A stretch of DNA of 64,000 nt from Amyelois transitella (GCF_032362555.1 NC_083525.1:7425501-7489500); one strand, 5' to 3'; shown: positions 39,728-50,985, numbered from the stretch's first letter. Notes: a model not told the origin generated them from the letters alone. Program-made: numbers and translations.

Positions 39728-40003
39728 TGTCGTGTGGTTTACGGCAGTACCGTGTGTAATTGCCGGCACTTTAGAATAGAACCACTGCGCAACTTTTCCA
39801 TGGATGTCGTAAAAGGCGACTGAGGGATATGCTTAAAAACTTGGGATACCTCTTGTAGGCGATGGGATAGCAACCTGTCACTGTTAACGACAGGTTGCTA
39901 GCCCACCTGTCACTGTCATAAAGACATACAGGTGAACGTGGCATTTCAGTTTTTTTCAACACTGTGGACTCTGTCAACCCCGCAAGACGTGATGTATGTT
40001 TAT
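39728..40003 (+). repeat. P-type retroposon, degenerate, with internal hairpin
   Basis: GTGTCGTGTGGTTTACGGCA near the start. The middle carries AGCAACCTGTC...GACAGGTTGCT, an inverted copy of its own sequence. Confidence 0.8.
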
Positions 40004-40063
40004 TTCACGCTAACTCACTTTAGTATTTGCATATTTGCTTACAACAAACATACTCCATTGCAG

Positions 40064-40219
40064 AAAACTATCAGGTGAATTAACTACTATGCATTTGAAT
40101 GCAATTAATGAGTCTACAAAGAAATTGATAACATTTGCATGCAGGCTTTCACGATATATTGTTGTTTGCAAAGCAGTGCAACGTACAGATATATACAAAA
40201 TTAATAAGCGCCATTATTA
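40064..40219 (+). other. Candidate terminal exon, unrecognised
   Basis: After CCATTGCAG an open frame encodes about 51 residues (LSGELTTMHLNAINESTKKL start, YKINKRHY end) to TAA. Entry phase 2 does not match the phase-0 donor at 35135, so it would need another exon between. It may be chance. Confidence 0.2.
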
Positions 40220-40227
40220 AATCGTCA

Positions 40228-40312
40228 AATATGACCACGCCTCTCTTCTAGAGGGATAGGGAGATAAATATGTCCTTCCACTTGCCACGATCCTTACATA
40301 CTTCTAATTTAT
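40228..40312 (-). mobile_element. LINE pol 3' fragment, degraded
   Basis: CACGCCTCTCTTCTAGAGGG and TTCCACTTGCCACGATCC are the inverted tail of the family at 54040. Confidence 0.45.
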
Positions 40313-40324
40313 CAGTTTTATATT

Positions 40325-40445
40325 TCATGGTTTTATTATCTGAATTTCAATTCCATCATTAAGCCATCCATCTGAACGAAGCCTTTCAGATTTTTCGAGA
40401 ATGTTAGCTCTGTCTTACCTCTAAGACAATACAGCTCAAAAACTA
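40325..40445 (+). repeat. P-type retroposon fragment
   Basis: TATCTGAATTTCAATTCCAT CATTAAGCC and a TTAGCTCTGTCTTACCTC block remain. Confidence 0.5.
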
Positions 40446-41149
40446 CGTAACACGGTACGTAAAGAACATATTATAGGCAAAAGTTAGCATGAGTTAATTA
40501 AAATAAAAGATTTAACAATAATATAATACTAAATACTTATGTAATTAAGTCCTTTTTTACTTTTCTTGTGTACTTAGAATAAAGTTTACGACGAAGTATT
40601 TAAGCTTTTCAAATATTATGTGTGTGTACACAATGTATTCCTGTAAATACTACTCCTTGTACATTCATTAATTGATTAGTTCTTTAACTATAGAACCAAC
40701 TCCTTATTTTTGAAACAATTTATTAATGTCAACATGCCCCTTTGTCAAGCTTAACACCTTTAAACATCTTTATTAAATACGGTGACGAAAGGGCCTCAGT
40801 CCTACCGTATTTAGCAATAATAGCTCACGTACAGTCGACCTCACGATTATTAGTCGGCCGTGACTTAACAGCACGACTGTACTCTTACTTTCACGACTGG
40901 AGGCGTACAGTAAAACAATTATCGACGCGATTATACATTTATACGCAGTTGAATGCGTAGGCCGTGAATTTTTAATGTCCAGAGCTTCTTTTAATTATAA
41001 GTACTTACCTAGAATAGAAACAATTTAACCACGTACCATAAATCGAATTTTCAGATATACCAACAGCTCTTCTCCAGGGATCGAATTGAAAGGAAAAAAA
41101 AGAAATGAAGAAAATTTAATTCTATGATTCGAATTGTTCAAAATAACTT

Positions 41150-41240
41150 TGGCGCGAAGTGAAAGCGAGGTAGGTACGTCCCGATGCGCCGCCATTGTGG
41201 CGAGGCAGAGACAATACCACCGCAGACTATACCGCGCGGG
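41150..41240. promoter_or_regulatory. CpG-rich patch, possible promoter
   Basis: In an AT-rich surrounding, GATGCGCCGCCATTGTGGCG and ACTATACCGCGCGGGAACAT stand out. GCCGCCAT is a YY1/Pho-type core. Confidence 0.3.
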
Positions 41241-41789
41241 AACATTGCAAAACCATTCAATTGCTCTTGTTGTAATTTACTATTGGTAAAACTACGTACT
41301 TATCTTGATTGTTTACTTTTGTAAGTTTATAATACCGGTGACATCGATTTTTCAGCGGGTGTCAGTGTTTGTCTGTCATTAAACTCAATAAACATTACAG
41401 ATCATGAAACTTTCTTTTTAATCGTCTGTGATCCTATATTTAATCAATATTCTTGGTCAAGAAGGCATAATGTATTTTAGTTTTTATTTTGTTCACAATC
41501 CACGCATCTCCAACGCAACATCACACACTAGGCTCTGTCAATGCCATAAAAAAAGACGAGTGAAGTTACGAATTTCGAGCGATTGAGATGATTACACAAT
41601 AATAACGATGATGTTTTATGACTGCATGTACGGAGAGTTTTATGGTTTAACATGTAGTTAAACCAGATTTTGCTGGAAGTTAGCGTCACATCACTATTAT
41701 TATTGTCTAACGTAATTATAGATTGTATAATCGAGTTGAGTCGAGACCCTAACGCACGTGCATCCGGGATATGGCGCTTAAACCACACG

Positions 41790-41895
41790 TATGACGGTGT
41801 TAGTTGCGTCTTTGACTTTAAGGACAGCTAGGGTTGCCACAATTAAAAAAATTACCTCGAATGACGGAACAAACTTAAGGTAATTTTTTCCGACA
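41790..41895 (+). repeat. Repeat with foldback, pair with 44190-44285
   Basis: TGTTAGTTGCGTCTTTGACT, GGACAGCTAGGGTTGCCACA and a hairpin AAAAAATTACCT...AGGTAATTTTTT. The copy at 44190 is the same with few changes. Confidence 0.75.
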
Positions 41896-42084
41896 AAATA
41901 TTGCTTTTAATATGAGTGTTTTATAGGATAATAAATTTGTGATTGCCACAATTTATCATAATTTATGTTTGTAAAGTCTTTTCAAAAATTATTTATTGAA
42001 ACTTAACGTTTCTCGTGAACGTAAGGCATTCTATACCAGTCGTACCTTTGGATAAAACTGACATTGACAAAAAAAACAAATACA

Positions 42085-42205
42085 TCTTTATTTTTCTTCA
42101 CAATCTAAAGATTACATGTCTAAGTATCTATTTTGAAGGTTCCATATTATAATAAGTAAAATTGCGAGAGACTGGTGACTTGACTGCAGAGGCTTTGCTT
42201 AGTTA
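42085..42205. repeat. Diverged interspersed repeat, pair with 1560-1690
   Basis: TTTATTTTTCTTCACAATCT and AATTGCGAGAGACTGGTG match the copy near the left end. Confidence 0.5.
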
Positions 42206-42316
42206 AAAGGATTTGGGTTTTAATTTATTGTTAGTTGTATTGGATCACCTTTATACACAAGCACACGGCTAATTTATCATATTTGTGCCTAGAAAGCTAA
42301 TAGGACATTGATATAT

Positions 42317-42416
42317 GTACAGTCGACCGCAGATCAAGTTGCCCTGCATGGACTCTATGACGCGGACATAGAGGCGAATTTTATTGGGAAAGTTGATGTG
42401 CTGTTGACTGACTTTC
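42317..42416. mobile_element. Small MITE
   Basis: It starts TGTACAGTCGACCGCAGATC and ends GTGCTGTTGACTGAC, about 100 bp, imperfect inverted ends. Related to 44928-45003 and 18233-18263. Confidence 0.6.
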
Positions 42417-42566
42417 ATTAAATAAGTCGTTTTATCGTATCATAGTGAGATATTTTTTTAACTATCACATCTACTTAGCGATTTCAAAGAGAAGGTCTTA
42501 CCTACTAATATGTAGCGTGAACGCTACAATTCCATTGCGTTATCGTAACGTGTCGTGCCCACCCCA

Positions 42567-42945
42567 GCCCTTGTATCATGACATGCGCGACGCCGTTGTC
42601 ATCGCGCCAAACACTAATGCGGACAGCATTAGTTTTCACATACATAAATACATATAGTCACGTCTATATCCCTTACGGGGTAGACAGAGCCAATAGTCCC
42701 GAAAAGACTGAATGGCCACATTCAGCTGCTCGGCTTAATGATGGAATTGAGATCCAACTAGTGACAGGTTGCTAGCCCATCGCCTAAAAAAAGAATCACA
42801 AGTATGTAAGCCTATCCCTTAGTCGCCTTTTACGACATCCATGGGAAAGAAATGGAGTGGTCCTATTCTTTTTTGTATTGGTGCCGGGAACCACACGGCA
42901 CTTAGTTTTCACGTCATAATAAAAAGCAAAACAGCGATAGAAAAG
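42567..42945 (+). repeat. CGACGCC repeat split by a P-type insertion
   Basis: ATGACATGCGCGACGCCGTT at 42579 and CACGTCATAATAAAAAGCAA AACAGCGATAG after 42910 are two halves of the repeat seen whole at 61970-62105. Confidence 0.75.
42640..42901 (-). repeat. P-type retroposon with 11-bp perfect target-site duplication
   Basis: TTAGTTTTCAC at 42629-42639 and 42902-42912 flanks the inverted element, which runs from its ATACATAAATACATATAG tail to ACCACACGGCA. Confidence 0.93.
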
Positions 42946-43164
42946 AATTTTAGTGTTGTCCGTGTTTCATTAAAACAAATTAAACGGAAACTATCTGGCA
43001 AAAAAGTGTACAGATACAAAAAAAAAACTTAGGAACTTAATCGATTGAACGCTAGGCACTTTATTTCCAGGAAAATTATTGGCTGCCACTATGTAATTAA
43101 AACCTAGGCATAGTGTGAGCTATTAGAGGTCATTGCCCGATTGGCCGTGGTGTATCGTGGTAGC

Positions 43165-43345
43165 TATGCAGTTTTTAGGGTGCCGTACAAAATGAAAAGG
43201 AACCTTTATAGGATCACTCGACCGTCTGTCACGATCAGCCAATCTGCGCGAATCTATGGGACTATATTAAGTCAACAAACATTAACATTTATTTACGCTA
43301 CAATTGCCAGAGAATCCAGGAAAGTTCTTGTAGACCTCTGTCCAT
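43165..43345 (+). repeat. Common lepidopteran repeat, part 1
   Basis: TTAGGGTGCCGTACAAAATG and GGATCACTCGACCGTCTGTC. Its usual partner end, GTCCAACTCGCACTTGGCCG G, lies at 43974-43994, beyond a P-type insertion. Confidence 0.5.
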
Positions 43346-43692
43346 CTCAGAGACTACATCTTTAACGAAATGATATCAATTTAGGTACAAATTCCTGCTT
43401 ACTCCTATAAAATTTAATTTGAAATGAGTTTTTTTTTTATTCAGAAAATATACAGTCTTAAATAATGATTTAATAACTATATGAGAGACTATTGACCATT
43501 TACATATTTTCACATGTAAAAATCTAAACAGCCTGTCAGCAAAACCATATGAAGGTATTAGTGGATGAAACACTAATACTAATCATATTTTTATATTTGA
43601 TTTTCAAAAGTGAATTACTGTGATCTTAATTATTTATTTACGAGTATTAAAGTCGCTTTTGAAAATTAAATGAAAATTAAAAACTTTCCTCT

Positions 43693-43949
43693 GCCGTGTG
43701 GCTCCTGGCACCAATATAAAACAAAGAATAGGACCACTCCATCTCTTTCCCATGGATGTCGTAAAAGGCGACTAAGGGATGGGCTTGGGATTCTCCTTTT
43801 AGGCGATGGGCTGGCAACCTGTCTCAAACTATAAAACTCAAACTCAAAATATTTATTACTATTTGAATCTCAATTTTCTGTCAATCCTTAAAGACTGCTA
43901 GCTCTGTCTACCCCGCAATGGATATAGACGTGATAATTTAAACAAATAA
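43693..43949 (+). repeat. P-type retroposon with 17-bp perfect target-site duplication
   Basis: ATTAAAAACTTTCCTCT stands at 43676-43692 and 43950-43966. This copy ends in TTTAAACAAATAA instead of TATG repeats. Confidence 0.95.
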
Positions 43950-43966
43950 ATTAAAAACTTTCCTCT

Positions 43967-44012
43967 CCACACAAGTCCAACTCGCACTTGGCCGGCTTTT
44001 TGTAACACGGAT
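43967..44012 (+). repeat. Common lepidopteran repeat, end piece
   Basis: CAAGTCCAACTCGCACTTGG CCGGCTTTTTGTA; a reversed piece lies at 53990-54040. Confidence 0.5.
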
Positions 44013-44189
44013 GAATAGGTTCAAGTAATCCCGTTAGCCGATCAATCCTCACACATACGCTCAGTGCCGGCCGATGGCAAGATTTAGAACAGACTACAAT
44101 AAAATCATGGAGGCTTAACCTTGCTCACATTTCCAGACAAACATTTTCAATAAATAACTAGGTAGGTGTTAATCTAAGACTAACACTGT

Positions 44190-44285
44190 TAGTTGCGTTT
44201 GTGACTTTAAGGACAGTTAGGGTTGCCATAATAAAAAAAATTACCTCGAATGACGGAACAAATTTAAGGTAATTTTTTCATTACA
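44190..44285 (+). repeat. Repeat with foldback, pair with 41790-41895
   Basis: GTTAGTTGCGTTTGTGACTT, TTAGGGTTGCCATAAT and the ATTACCT/AGGTAAT stem. Confidence 0.75.
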
Positions 44286-44927
44286 TAACTAACTAGGATC
44301 ATAGTTAAGGTGCTTTAAGCACCAAGAGTGGTGCTTACCAGAGGGTGAGGTCATTAGGAGAGGTTTGGGTGAAACTGAGACTAACGCCACGACGAAGAAG
44401 ATTTTCATTAATATTTTGAAAAGTAATTAACCGATTCTATAATTAGAGAACTTGAAAATTGTACAGTTCACAGGGTAAACAATGGAATATTTCATAGAAG
44501 CACTAAGTATTGATTACTATGACTAATTTCTCAAACACCCATTATGACGTGTCTGATTTTGTATATGGCATTCTGATTTCTGCTTTATCATTTGTCAAGT
44601 CATGATGATAACATAATTGTGACGTCATTAGTGCATATAATTGACGATATGGTTACTGCGATTAGCACAAAATATTTTTTTTTTATTTTAACCTACGGTC
44701 ACGGGATAAAACATTTATTTTTTCAGAAATTTAACTACAATTATCCAGTACATGTAATTTTAGCTTAGTTGTATTCGTTACATGCTCATTCATATATATG
44801 TAATTTTTTTACATGAAATAGAAAAAGTACATGAACCTACTTAGAAAAAAAAGTACGTACCACGTGTGATGTACACGTGTCACATTGTACAATACAAACT
44901 TTTCTTAAGTGTTCCATTGTACAGTCA

Positions 44928-45003
44928 ACGACAGACAAACGTGATCCTCTTATGTATAGAGGCAAAATGAAAGAGGGAATCAGGTTCCGCCGTTGACTGT
45001 ACA
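44928..45003. mobile_element. Small MITE, about 75 bp
   Basis: Inverted ends TGTACAGTCAACG and CGTTGACTGTACA bracket a 50-bp middle. Confidence 0.7.
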
Positions 45004-45244
45004 AATAAAGCCGGGCCAGTTTCCACTTGATACTTCCGCTCTTCCTTGTGGTTTTAATATCAATATTTATCCAAATATTTTTTCAAGAGTAATTTGAACT
45101 TTTTGACAATGACTCAAGATCATAAATTGAAGATGAGTAGATTATTAATGGATCAAAAAATCTTGACAACGCATCGCACGTTAACCGTATCAAATTTCAG
45201 ACTTGAAAGAAGTCGTAGCATAAAATTGTAACAAGAAAATTTAA

Positions 45245-45350
45245 GTTTGATAAGTCCGCCTTTGTACCATCTCTGTCTGTTTTGTATGTTTTACTCTTAT
45301 AGTGCAATAAACAGTCTCATTTATCTATGTATCTATCTATTTACCGTATA
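45245..45350 (+). mobile_element. LINE-like 3' end, diverged
   Basis: AAGTCCGCCTTTGTACCATC and TATAGTGCAATAAACAGTCT, then a TATCTATCTAT tail. Confidence 0.5.
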
Positions 45351-45417
45351 GAGAAGGTTAAAAACTGAATCTGGACCACATAATATAGTTTTATTTTGTC
45401 AATTTTATTTATTTTTC

Positions 45418-45545
45418 ACGAAGCAACTCCCTTCTGAACAACTAATCCAACAACTCACAACCTTTGTAGGGGAATCTAACCTAATATTGAATCATGTTGC
45501 AGATTCCTTTCCTTTCCTTATAAGAGTATCGGTAAGCAATCACAA
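45418..45545 (-). repeat. S-type SINE fragment
   Basis: CACGAAGCAACTCCCTTCTG, CCTTTGTAGGGGAATCTAAC and GTATCGGTAAGCAATCAC. Confidence 0.6.
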
Positions 45546-45585
45546 ATGGCATATGATATAACAAATGTTCACTCGTTTAATTAGA

Positions 45586-45628
45586 CCGGCGCACGCGCAG
45601 TGAAAGCTAGCGGAAATGCAAGATGGCG
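45586..45628. promoter_or_regulatory. NRF1/Ewg-like and YY1/Pho-like site pair
   Basis: CCGGCGCACGCGCAGTG is close to the NRF1 form YGCGCAYGCGCR, and 23 bases on CAAGATGGCGGCTG matches the YY1/Pho core. A CpG-rich island in AT-rich DNA, possibly a distal promoter. Confidence 0.35.
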
Positions 45629-45854
45629 GCTGAATAATAATGACGTTATTAATTTCATGTAGCCATGATATGTTATATTACGACATATCGCGTCATAGAT
45701 AGTCGCTTGAGGGAAACCATGGCGTGGAAACTTGTATACTACAGGCAATCCAATGTTTATTAGACAATAATTGCTTATTTGTTTCTTTTATGCATCTGTA
45801 AACAAGGTAACAAGGTAATGTGTTACAATACCCACATTATAGTACATATTACTA

Positions 45855-45957
45855 TTTGGCTTAATAATAGAATTGAGATTCAAATAGTGACAGGTTAGTC
45901 GCCTTTTACAACATCCATGGGAAAGAGTTTGAGGGCCGGGAACCACACGGCATTGTA
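45855..45957 (-). repeat. P-type retroposon, deleted
   Basis: TTGAGATTCAAATAGTGACA GG joins directly to TAGTCGCCTTTTACAACATC, then GGGAACCACACGGCA. Confidence 0.75.
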
Positions 45958-46260
45958 GTACAGTCCTGTAACACCGATTTCTACTGCAACGAGTACTTAG
46001 TACCTAAGCGCTTAAGTCAGATTTCGTCGTGTACATTTCGCACGTGAGGCAAAGTTGTAAACATACGGAAAAATAAACTGCTTTAAAACGCGGCAGTATT
46101 TCGATGAAGCAATTGATAGATTTACGACGATCCGAAAGGGCAACGGCGAATACCGAATCAAAATATAATACGATTTAATTTGAAAAAAAAAAATGCTTTC
46201 AGAAGAAATAGTAACTGTAACTAATAGGTGCCTATCAGGAATTTTTATAGATATACAAAA

Positions 46261-46337
46261 ATGAGCAGTGCCAAAATTTTAAAAATGAGCAGTGCCAAAA
46301 TTTCAAAAATGAGCAGTGCCAAAATTTTAAAAATGAG
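46261..46337 (+). repeat. 24-bp minisatellite, 3.2 copies
   Basis: Unit ATGAGCAGTGCCAAAATTTT AAAA at 46261, 46285 and 46309, then a part copy. In frame it reads MSSAKILK repeated. Confidence 0.93.
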
Positions 46338-46503
46338 ATTTATGCCACTTTTTCTTTACAGATTACCATTTCAGGAAGGCAGGCAAACAAATTTCATAGT
46401 AATTATTTGTTTAACGGAAAACCTACTTGTCGTACGCGCTGTTTTGGTGCTAGGGGTCTATTCACGAACGTTGACAAGCATATATTATTTCCCATTCTAC
46501 ATA

Positions 46504-46735
46504 CATACATATAATAATGTCTATATCTTTTGCGTGGTAGACAGAGCCTATAGTCTTGAAAAACTGAAAGGTCACAATCAGCTGTTTGGCTTGATTATAG
46601 AATTGAGATTCAAACATTGACAGGTTGCTAACCCATCGCCTAAAAGAAGAAACACAAGTTTATAAGCCTATCCCTTAGTAGTCTTTTACGACAGTCATTG
46701 GAGAGAGATGGAGTGGTCATATTCATTTTTATTGT
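46504..46735 (-). repeat. P-type retroposon
   Basis: CATACATATAATAATGTCTA to GAGATGGAGTGGTCATATTC; the terminal GTGCC hairpin is lost. Confidence 0.8.
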
Positions 46736-46799
46736 ATATATATTATTGCTTTAAAGAAACAGAATACAAAAAGAAAAGTTTAGGTTAAATAAAATAGAT

Positions 46800-46870
46800 A
46801 AGTACATAAAATCAAGCATCTTATGCGCAGGGCAGAGACTACATCTTTCTACTAATCACGATACCTGCAT
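46800..46870 (-). mobile_element. LINE pol 3' fragment, degraded
   Basis: ATAAAATCAAGCATCTTATG, GGCAGAGACTACATCTTTCT; inverted tail of the 54040 family. Confidence 0.4.
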
Positions 46871-47240
46871 AAGTACTTCATCAAGAGAAAAGTATTTATA
46901 CGAGTATCAATAGGAAACCGCTACTAAAAGGAATGCTCTAAATTCAGTCCGTACATTTCACTAAGCCAATTAGGTGGCAGATTAGCGTTGATTGCGTAGG
47001 CTCTCGCCAGGGACGCGACGCTAGGGATTAACTAGGTGACGCTAAAAGGTGATGATGGAATGAACAGTGTGAAATATTCTGCTTGCTAGAAAGTTAGTTC
47101 AGTCCAAAGATTATTATTGTACCCAATACAAAAAATAATGCATCAAAAACCGTCAGGGAATTTCATTAAAGTAAGCTTAATCTAAACCTAACCCTTATTG
47201 GATCATTGTATTCGTAGATGTGTGCTGTTGGATCCAGTTG

Positions 47241-47256
47241 CCTGCGCATGCGCAGG
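47241..47256. promoter_or_regulatory. Perfect 16-bp palindrome with NRF1/Ewg consensus
   Basis: CCTGCGCATGCGCAGG contains TGCGCATGCGCA, an exact NRF1 (Ewg in flies) site. It abuts the 5'-truncated P-type copy. Confidence 0.5.
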
Positions 47257-47475
47257 TTTTCCATCTCTTTCCCATGGATGTCGTAAAAGGCGACTAAGGG
47301 ATAGGCTTACAAACTTGGGATTCTTTTTTAGGCGATGTGCTAGCAACCCGTCACTATTTGAATCTCAATTCTATCTTATAGCCAAATAGCTGAACGTGGC
47401 CTATAAGTCTTTACAAGACTGTTGGCTCTGTCTTCCCCGCAAGGGATATAGACATGATTATATGTATGTTATGTA
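47257..47475 (+). repeat. P-type retroposon, 5' truncated
   Basis: It begins at CCATCTCTTTCCCATGGATG and ends TATGTATG. Confidence 0.88.
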
Positions 47476-48267
47476 TATTGTAGATACCAACATAAACGCG
47501 GTTTTTAAGACCTGTCTAAGCTGCTAGCCAAGCAAAAATACCTGTTCTTCATTAGACATTAATTAATCACGTTTTAATTGTTGAGTCAACAATGCTGTTC
47601 GACATTGGCCGATTAATCTCTATCGCCCTTATTTACTATAATAATTATAATTAATTGATTCTTATATACAAACAGATATCGACTACATGAAGAGTGTTCA
47701 AGTTTTGTAGATAAAAACAAAGAAAGTAATGACTCGACTTCTTTAACTAGAACATTATTCCCAATATCTTTAATTGTGGCTAAAATAGATGTAAATGAAA
47801 GACACGGTTTTAACACGACGGACCATTATTGTAAAAAAATGGCTACACATTTCAGTACCGCGTTCGAAATCAGTCTATTTCTATAAGAGTAAAAGTAAGT
47901 ACTTCATTATGACATCTGTTATTTCATTTTGTTCTGTCTTCCCATGGCAATAAATTATTTTATAAATGTAATTTATTTAGATATCAATCAAAAAACATAA
48001 CACGATTATAACAAAATAGATCCAAAGTACCGAAAGAAACTGGACTATGTTAAATACTAATAGGACGTGTTACTTTATAAGGTCAGTCATATTTGTAAGA
48101 GGTCTCGTACCTCTACCTATTAGTTACTACCCTATTAGGTATGCCTCTGCTTAATATCGAAAATTCCAATTACTCGACATCTGCACGTGATAAGAATCGG
48201 GTTATGGAATCCTAGCTTCCATCACGCGTATACAATATTTTCCTTAAACAATTGATGATGATCATTG

Positions 48268-48385
48268 ATCTTTGATCAAATCGGGACATTTTGGCTAATA
48301 GTCAGGTCAAATTAAGTAATGTAAATCGTCGACCTTGCATCATTTAAGTGATGAATGTAGTGAAGCGAAAGGATCAACCGACTTC
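48268..48385 (+). mobile_element. LINE pol 3' fragment, degraded
   Basis: TTTGATCAAATCGGGACATT TTGGC and GTCAGGTCAA...TTGCAT parallel 26385-26470. Confidence 0.45.
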
Positions 48386-48414
48386 AGGTAACTAGGGGTG
48401 ATTTTATTTATGAA

Positions 48415-48624
48415 AATATTATAAAGCTGAAGAGTTTGTTTGCTTGAAAGCGTCAATCTCAGGAACTGGTTCAAATTGAAAAATTCTTTTTTTGTTTATG
48501 ACCATTTATCGAGGAAGGCTTTAGGCTATTTATCATCACGCTGCAACTATTAGTCCTCCTTGAGGGCTTCAATGATGCCCATAATAACTATTCCACGCGG
48601 ATGAAGTCGCGGGCACAGCTAGTA
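48415..48624 (+). mobile_element. Helitron-like element, second subfamily
   Basis: AATCTCAGGAACTGGTTCAA, CGAGGAAGGCTTTAGGCTAT and an end CGGATGAAGTCGCGGGCACA GCTAGT. Confidence 0.65.
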
Positions 48625-48861
48625 CGCAAATATAAAGAGAGAAATTTACCTAGTTCCACAGATCAGCGATGACACGACAAACTAAAACAATTTAATCCCA
48701 ATTTCCGTGAGAAGCCGAGCGTTACGCAGATAAAGCAAATTGTATGTCGATTTAGCTCATTGTGAGCAATATGTTGCTTCCTGTATGTGCCCTTGGATTT
48801 GGCAGCTATGGACATTTTAGTAATGTAAAATCATTCAGTAAATTTATCTCCTTATTCAATA

Positions 48862-49055
48862 CATAATACATAAAATCACGCCTCTTTCCCGGAGGGGTAG
48901 GCAGAGACTACCTCTTTCCACTTGCCACGATCTCTGCATACTTCCTTCGCTTCATCTACATTCATAACTGCAACTGCAAGCTCGGCGGTTTCGGGTACTT
49001 TTGACCTGACCCTTTACTAGGACCTCCTTAATTTGGACGTCCTTATTCAAATCTT
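48862..49055 (-). mobile_element. LINE pol 3' fragment, inverted
   Basis: CATAAAATCACGCCTCTTTC, TTCCACTTGCCACGATCTCT and CTTTACTAGGACCTCCTTAA. Confidence 0.7.
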
Positions 49056-49064
49056 TCATAAATC

Positions 49065-49470
49065 AGAGCGTCGGTAGTTGAATGGATTATATTTCTATCG
49101 CAGGCTGAACCAATGATTCTTTTCAAGAGTTGCCAGCCGATGCAAACATAATCCAATTTGCGTTAGCTTCTCCTGGAAAGGTTCATAGGTCAGTTCTTTT
49201 CCTTCTTCTTCCTCCTGGCTTTATAGTCCCGGTTGCATCCTCATCATTCTGGCGAGAAGCCCTTTGTTCATGGATCCTGGTTTCATGTTTTTACACGACT
49301 CCTATCTGACTTTTGCAGGTAAAACAAACCCGTATTGGATCGATCATGGTTACACATCTAGTTGATTGAATGCGCAGGTTTCCTCACGATATTTTCCCTC
49401 CTCGTTTGAGTTGAGCATCGGTTAGTTAGTATTCAAACTAATGTACATAACTTTAATAGTCATTGGTACA
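49065..49470 (-). repeat. S-type SINE body with a separate head piece
   Basis: GAGCGTCGGTAGTTGAATGG (head, plus orientation) at 49068; the body from 49196 is inverted: TAGTCCCGGTTGCATCCTCA, CGTATTGGATCGATCATGGT, TCCTCACGATATTTTCCCTC. Confidence 0.7.
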
Positions 49471-49869
49471 TGGTAAGTTACATAGGTCAGTAACTTTGTG
49501 TTCCTGACTTAATTAAATCCAAGATCGTAATAGTCATACATACTCGTAAATATGCAATCGGGACTAACACTAGGATATAAAATATATCAAATGAAGAAGT
49601 CATTATTTACTGTCGAACACAAGTAAAATTATATTACCTATTACATTTCTTGTGGTCAAAAAGACGACCAATAATTTAATTTTGTGGCGAAATTATTACA
49701 CAACATTAGTAATAAAATACTTAAGTGCCAAGTATATTCAATAAATTTTAATTCCTGTTTTGTAGCTTTTGTAAAGCAAAAACGATAGTGTGATTTGACG
49801 ACTTGAGATAGGCAATACCGTGTTGGTTCTTCTTGAGAGTACATTTTATGATTGGAATGAGTTTTATTC

Positions 49870-50035
49870 AGACCAAGATCTAGAAAGAGGAATATTGGCA
49901 GGTCATTAGCTCGCTGGTCCGACGATATTAAAACCATGCGGGGTAACTTGGGCAAGAGAAACCTTTGATAGAGCTAGGTGGAAAGATATTGAAGAAGCAT
50001 ATGCCCAGTTGTTTGCGAATATATACTGAAGAAGA
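49870..50035 (+). mobile_element. RTE-like LINE pol C-terminus, degraded
   Basis: One frame reads IGRSLARWSDDIKTMRGNLG, a second DRARWKDIEEAYAQLFANIY and stop, the typical ARW.DDI...D...W...EAY tail of RTE-type proteins with one frameshift. Confidence 0.7.
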
Positions 50036-50489
50036 AGAACAACAAAAGTTTTATTGATTTTAACAAAAATTTTCCTTTCTAATTGTAAGAATCCGTCATT
50101 TATATTATATTATATATTTTTTTTTTCAAAATTTTAACTTAATCATTATTTTAATTAATTCGAAAATCATCCAAAAGTTTCGGTTGCGCCATTGACGGAT
50201 ATAAAGTGAAATAAATGACTTTTGTAGTTACATTTGCCCTTGAAAAATGATGAAAGTCTATTTTGAATCCATTTGAACGGATGGATCTTTTTATAGCCTC
50301 GTACATTACGTCAAGACATTTCGAATGTGCTTGCAAACGTTGTTTTGTTTATATCAATTCAGTATGTTTTCGGGGCATGATATTCCTGTGCTGAGCATGA
50401 TGCAAAACAGAAAATATTAAAACATATATCTAAAATTCAAATTAAGTCGTAACATAATAATAACATAATAGAAATTTCCCTATCCAAAA

Positions 50490-50560
50490 TCAAAAGACGC
50501 ACCCCGGACTCCTCTCCAGAGAGGTGAGGATGTAACAGGGACTTACTTCAGGAAGAAGGA
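50490..50560 (+). repeat. S-type SINE fragment
   Basis: CACCCCGGACTCCTCTCCAG AGAGGTGAGGATG, the 3' part of the family. Confidence 0.6.
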
Positions 50561-50721
50561 ATTCAATAAAGTCATCTGTTGGGATATAAAGATTTAGTAG
50601 TAACATTGCAACATCATTTGAACATCATGACAAAGCAACCAGTCACTAACCATTCAGCTGAACGTCCCCTTCGAGTATTCCGAGATTTTTGGTCAAGGAA
50701 TATAAATGTCATAAATATATA

Positions 50722-50985
50722 CCTACATACATACATATAGTCACGTCTATATCCCTTGCGGGTTAGGCAGAGCCAACAGTCTTGAATAGACTGATAGGCC
50801 ACGTTCAGCTTTTTTGCTTGATGATAGAATTGAGATTCAAATGGTAACGGGTTGCTAGCCCAGCGCCTATAAGAAGAATCCCAAGTTTACAAGCCTATCC
50901 CTTAGTCGCCTTTTACGACATCCATGGGAACGAGATGGAGTGGTCCTTTTCTTTTTTAATATTGGTGCCGAAAACCGCATGGCAT
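50722..50985 (-). repeat. P-type retroposon, full length
   Basis: CTACATACATACATATAGTC (inverted tail) to GAAAACCGCATGGCA. Confidence 0.88.

Noticed and set aside
40742..40960. 72-codon ORF with a basic C-terminus
   Set aside because: It overlaps small inverted repeats (GTACAGTCG/CGACTGTAC) of the MITE type and has no supporting splice sites.
46228..46620. 130-codon ORF
   Set aside because: Built from a minisatellite and the start of an inverted P-type retroposon.
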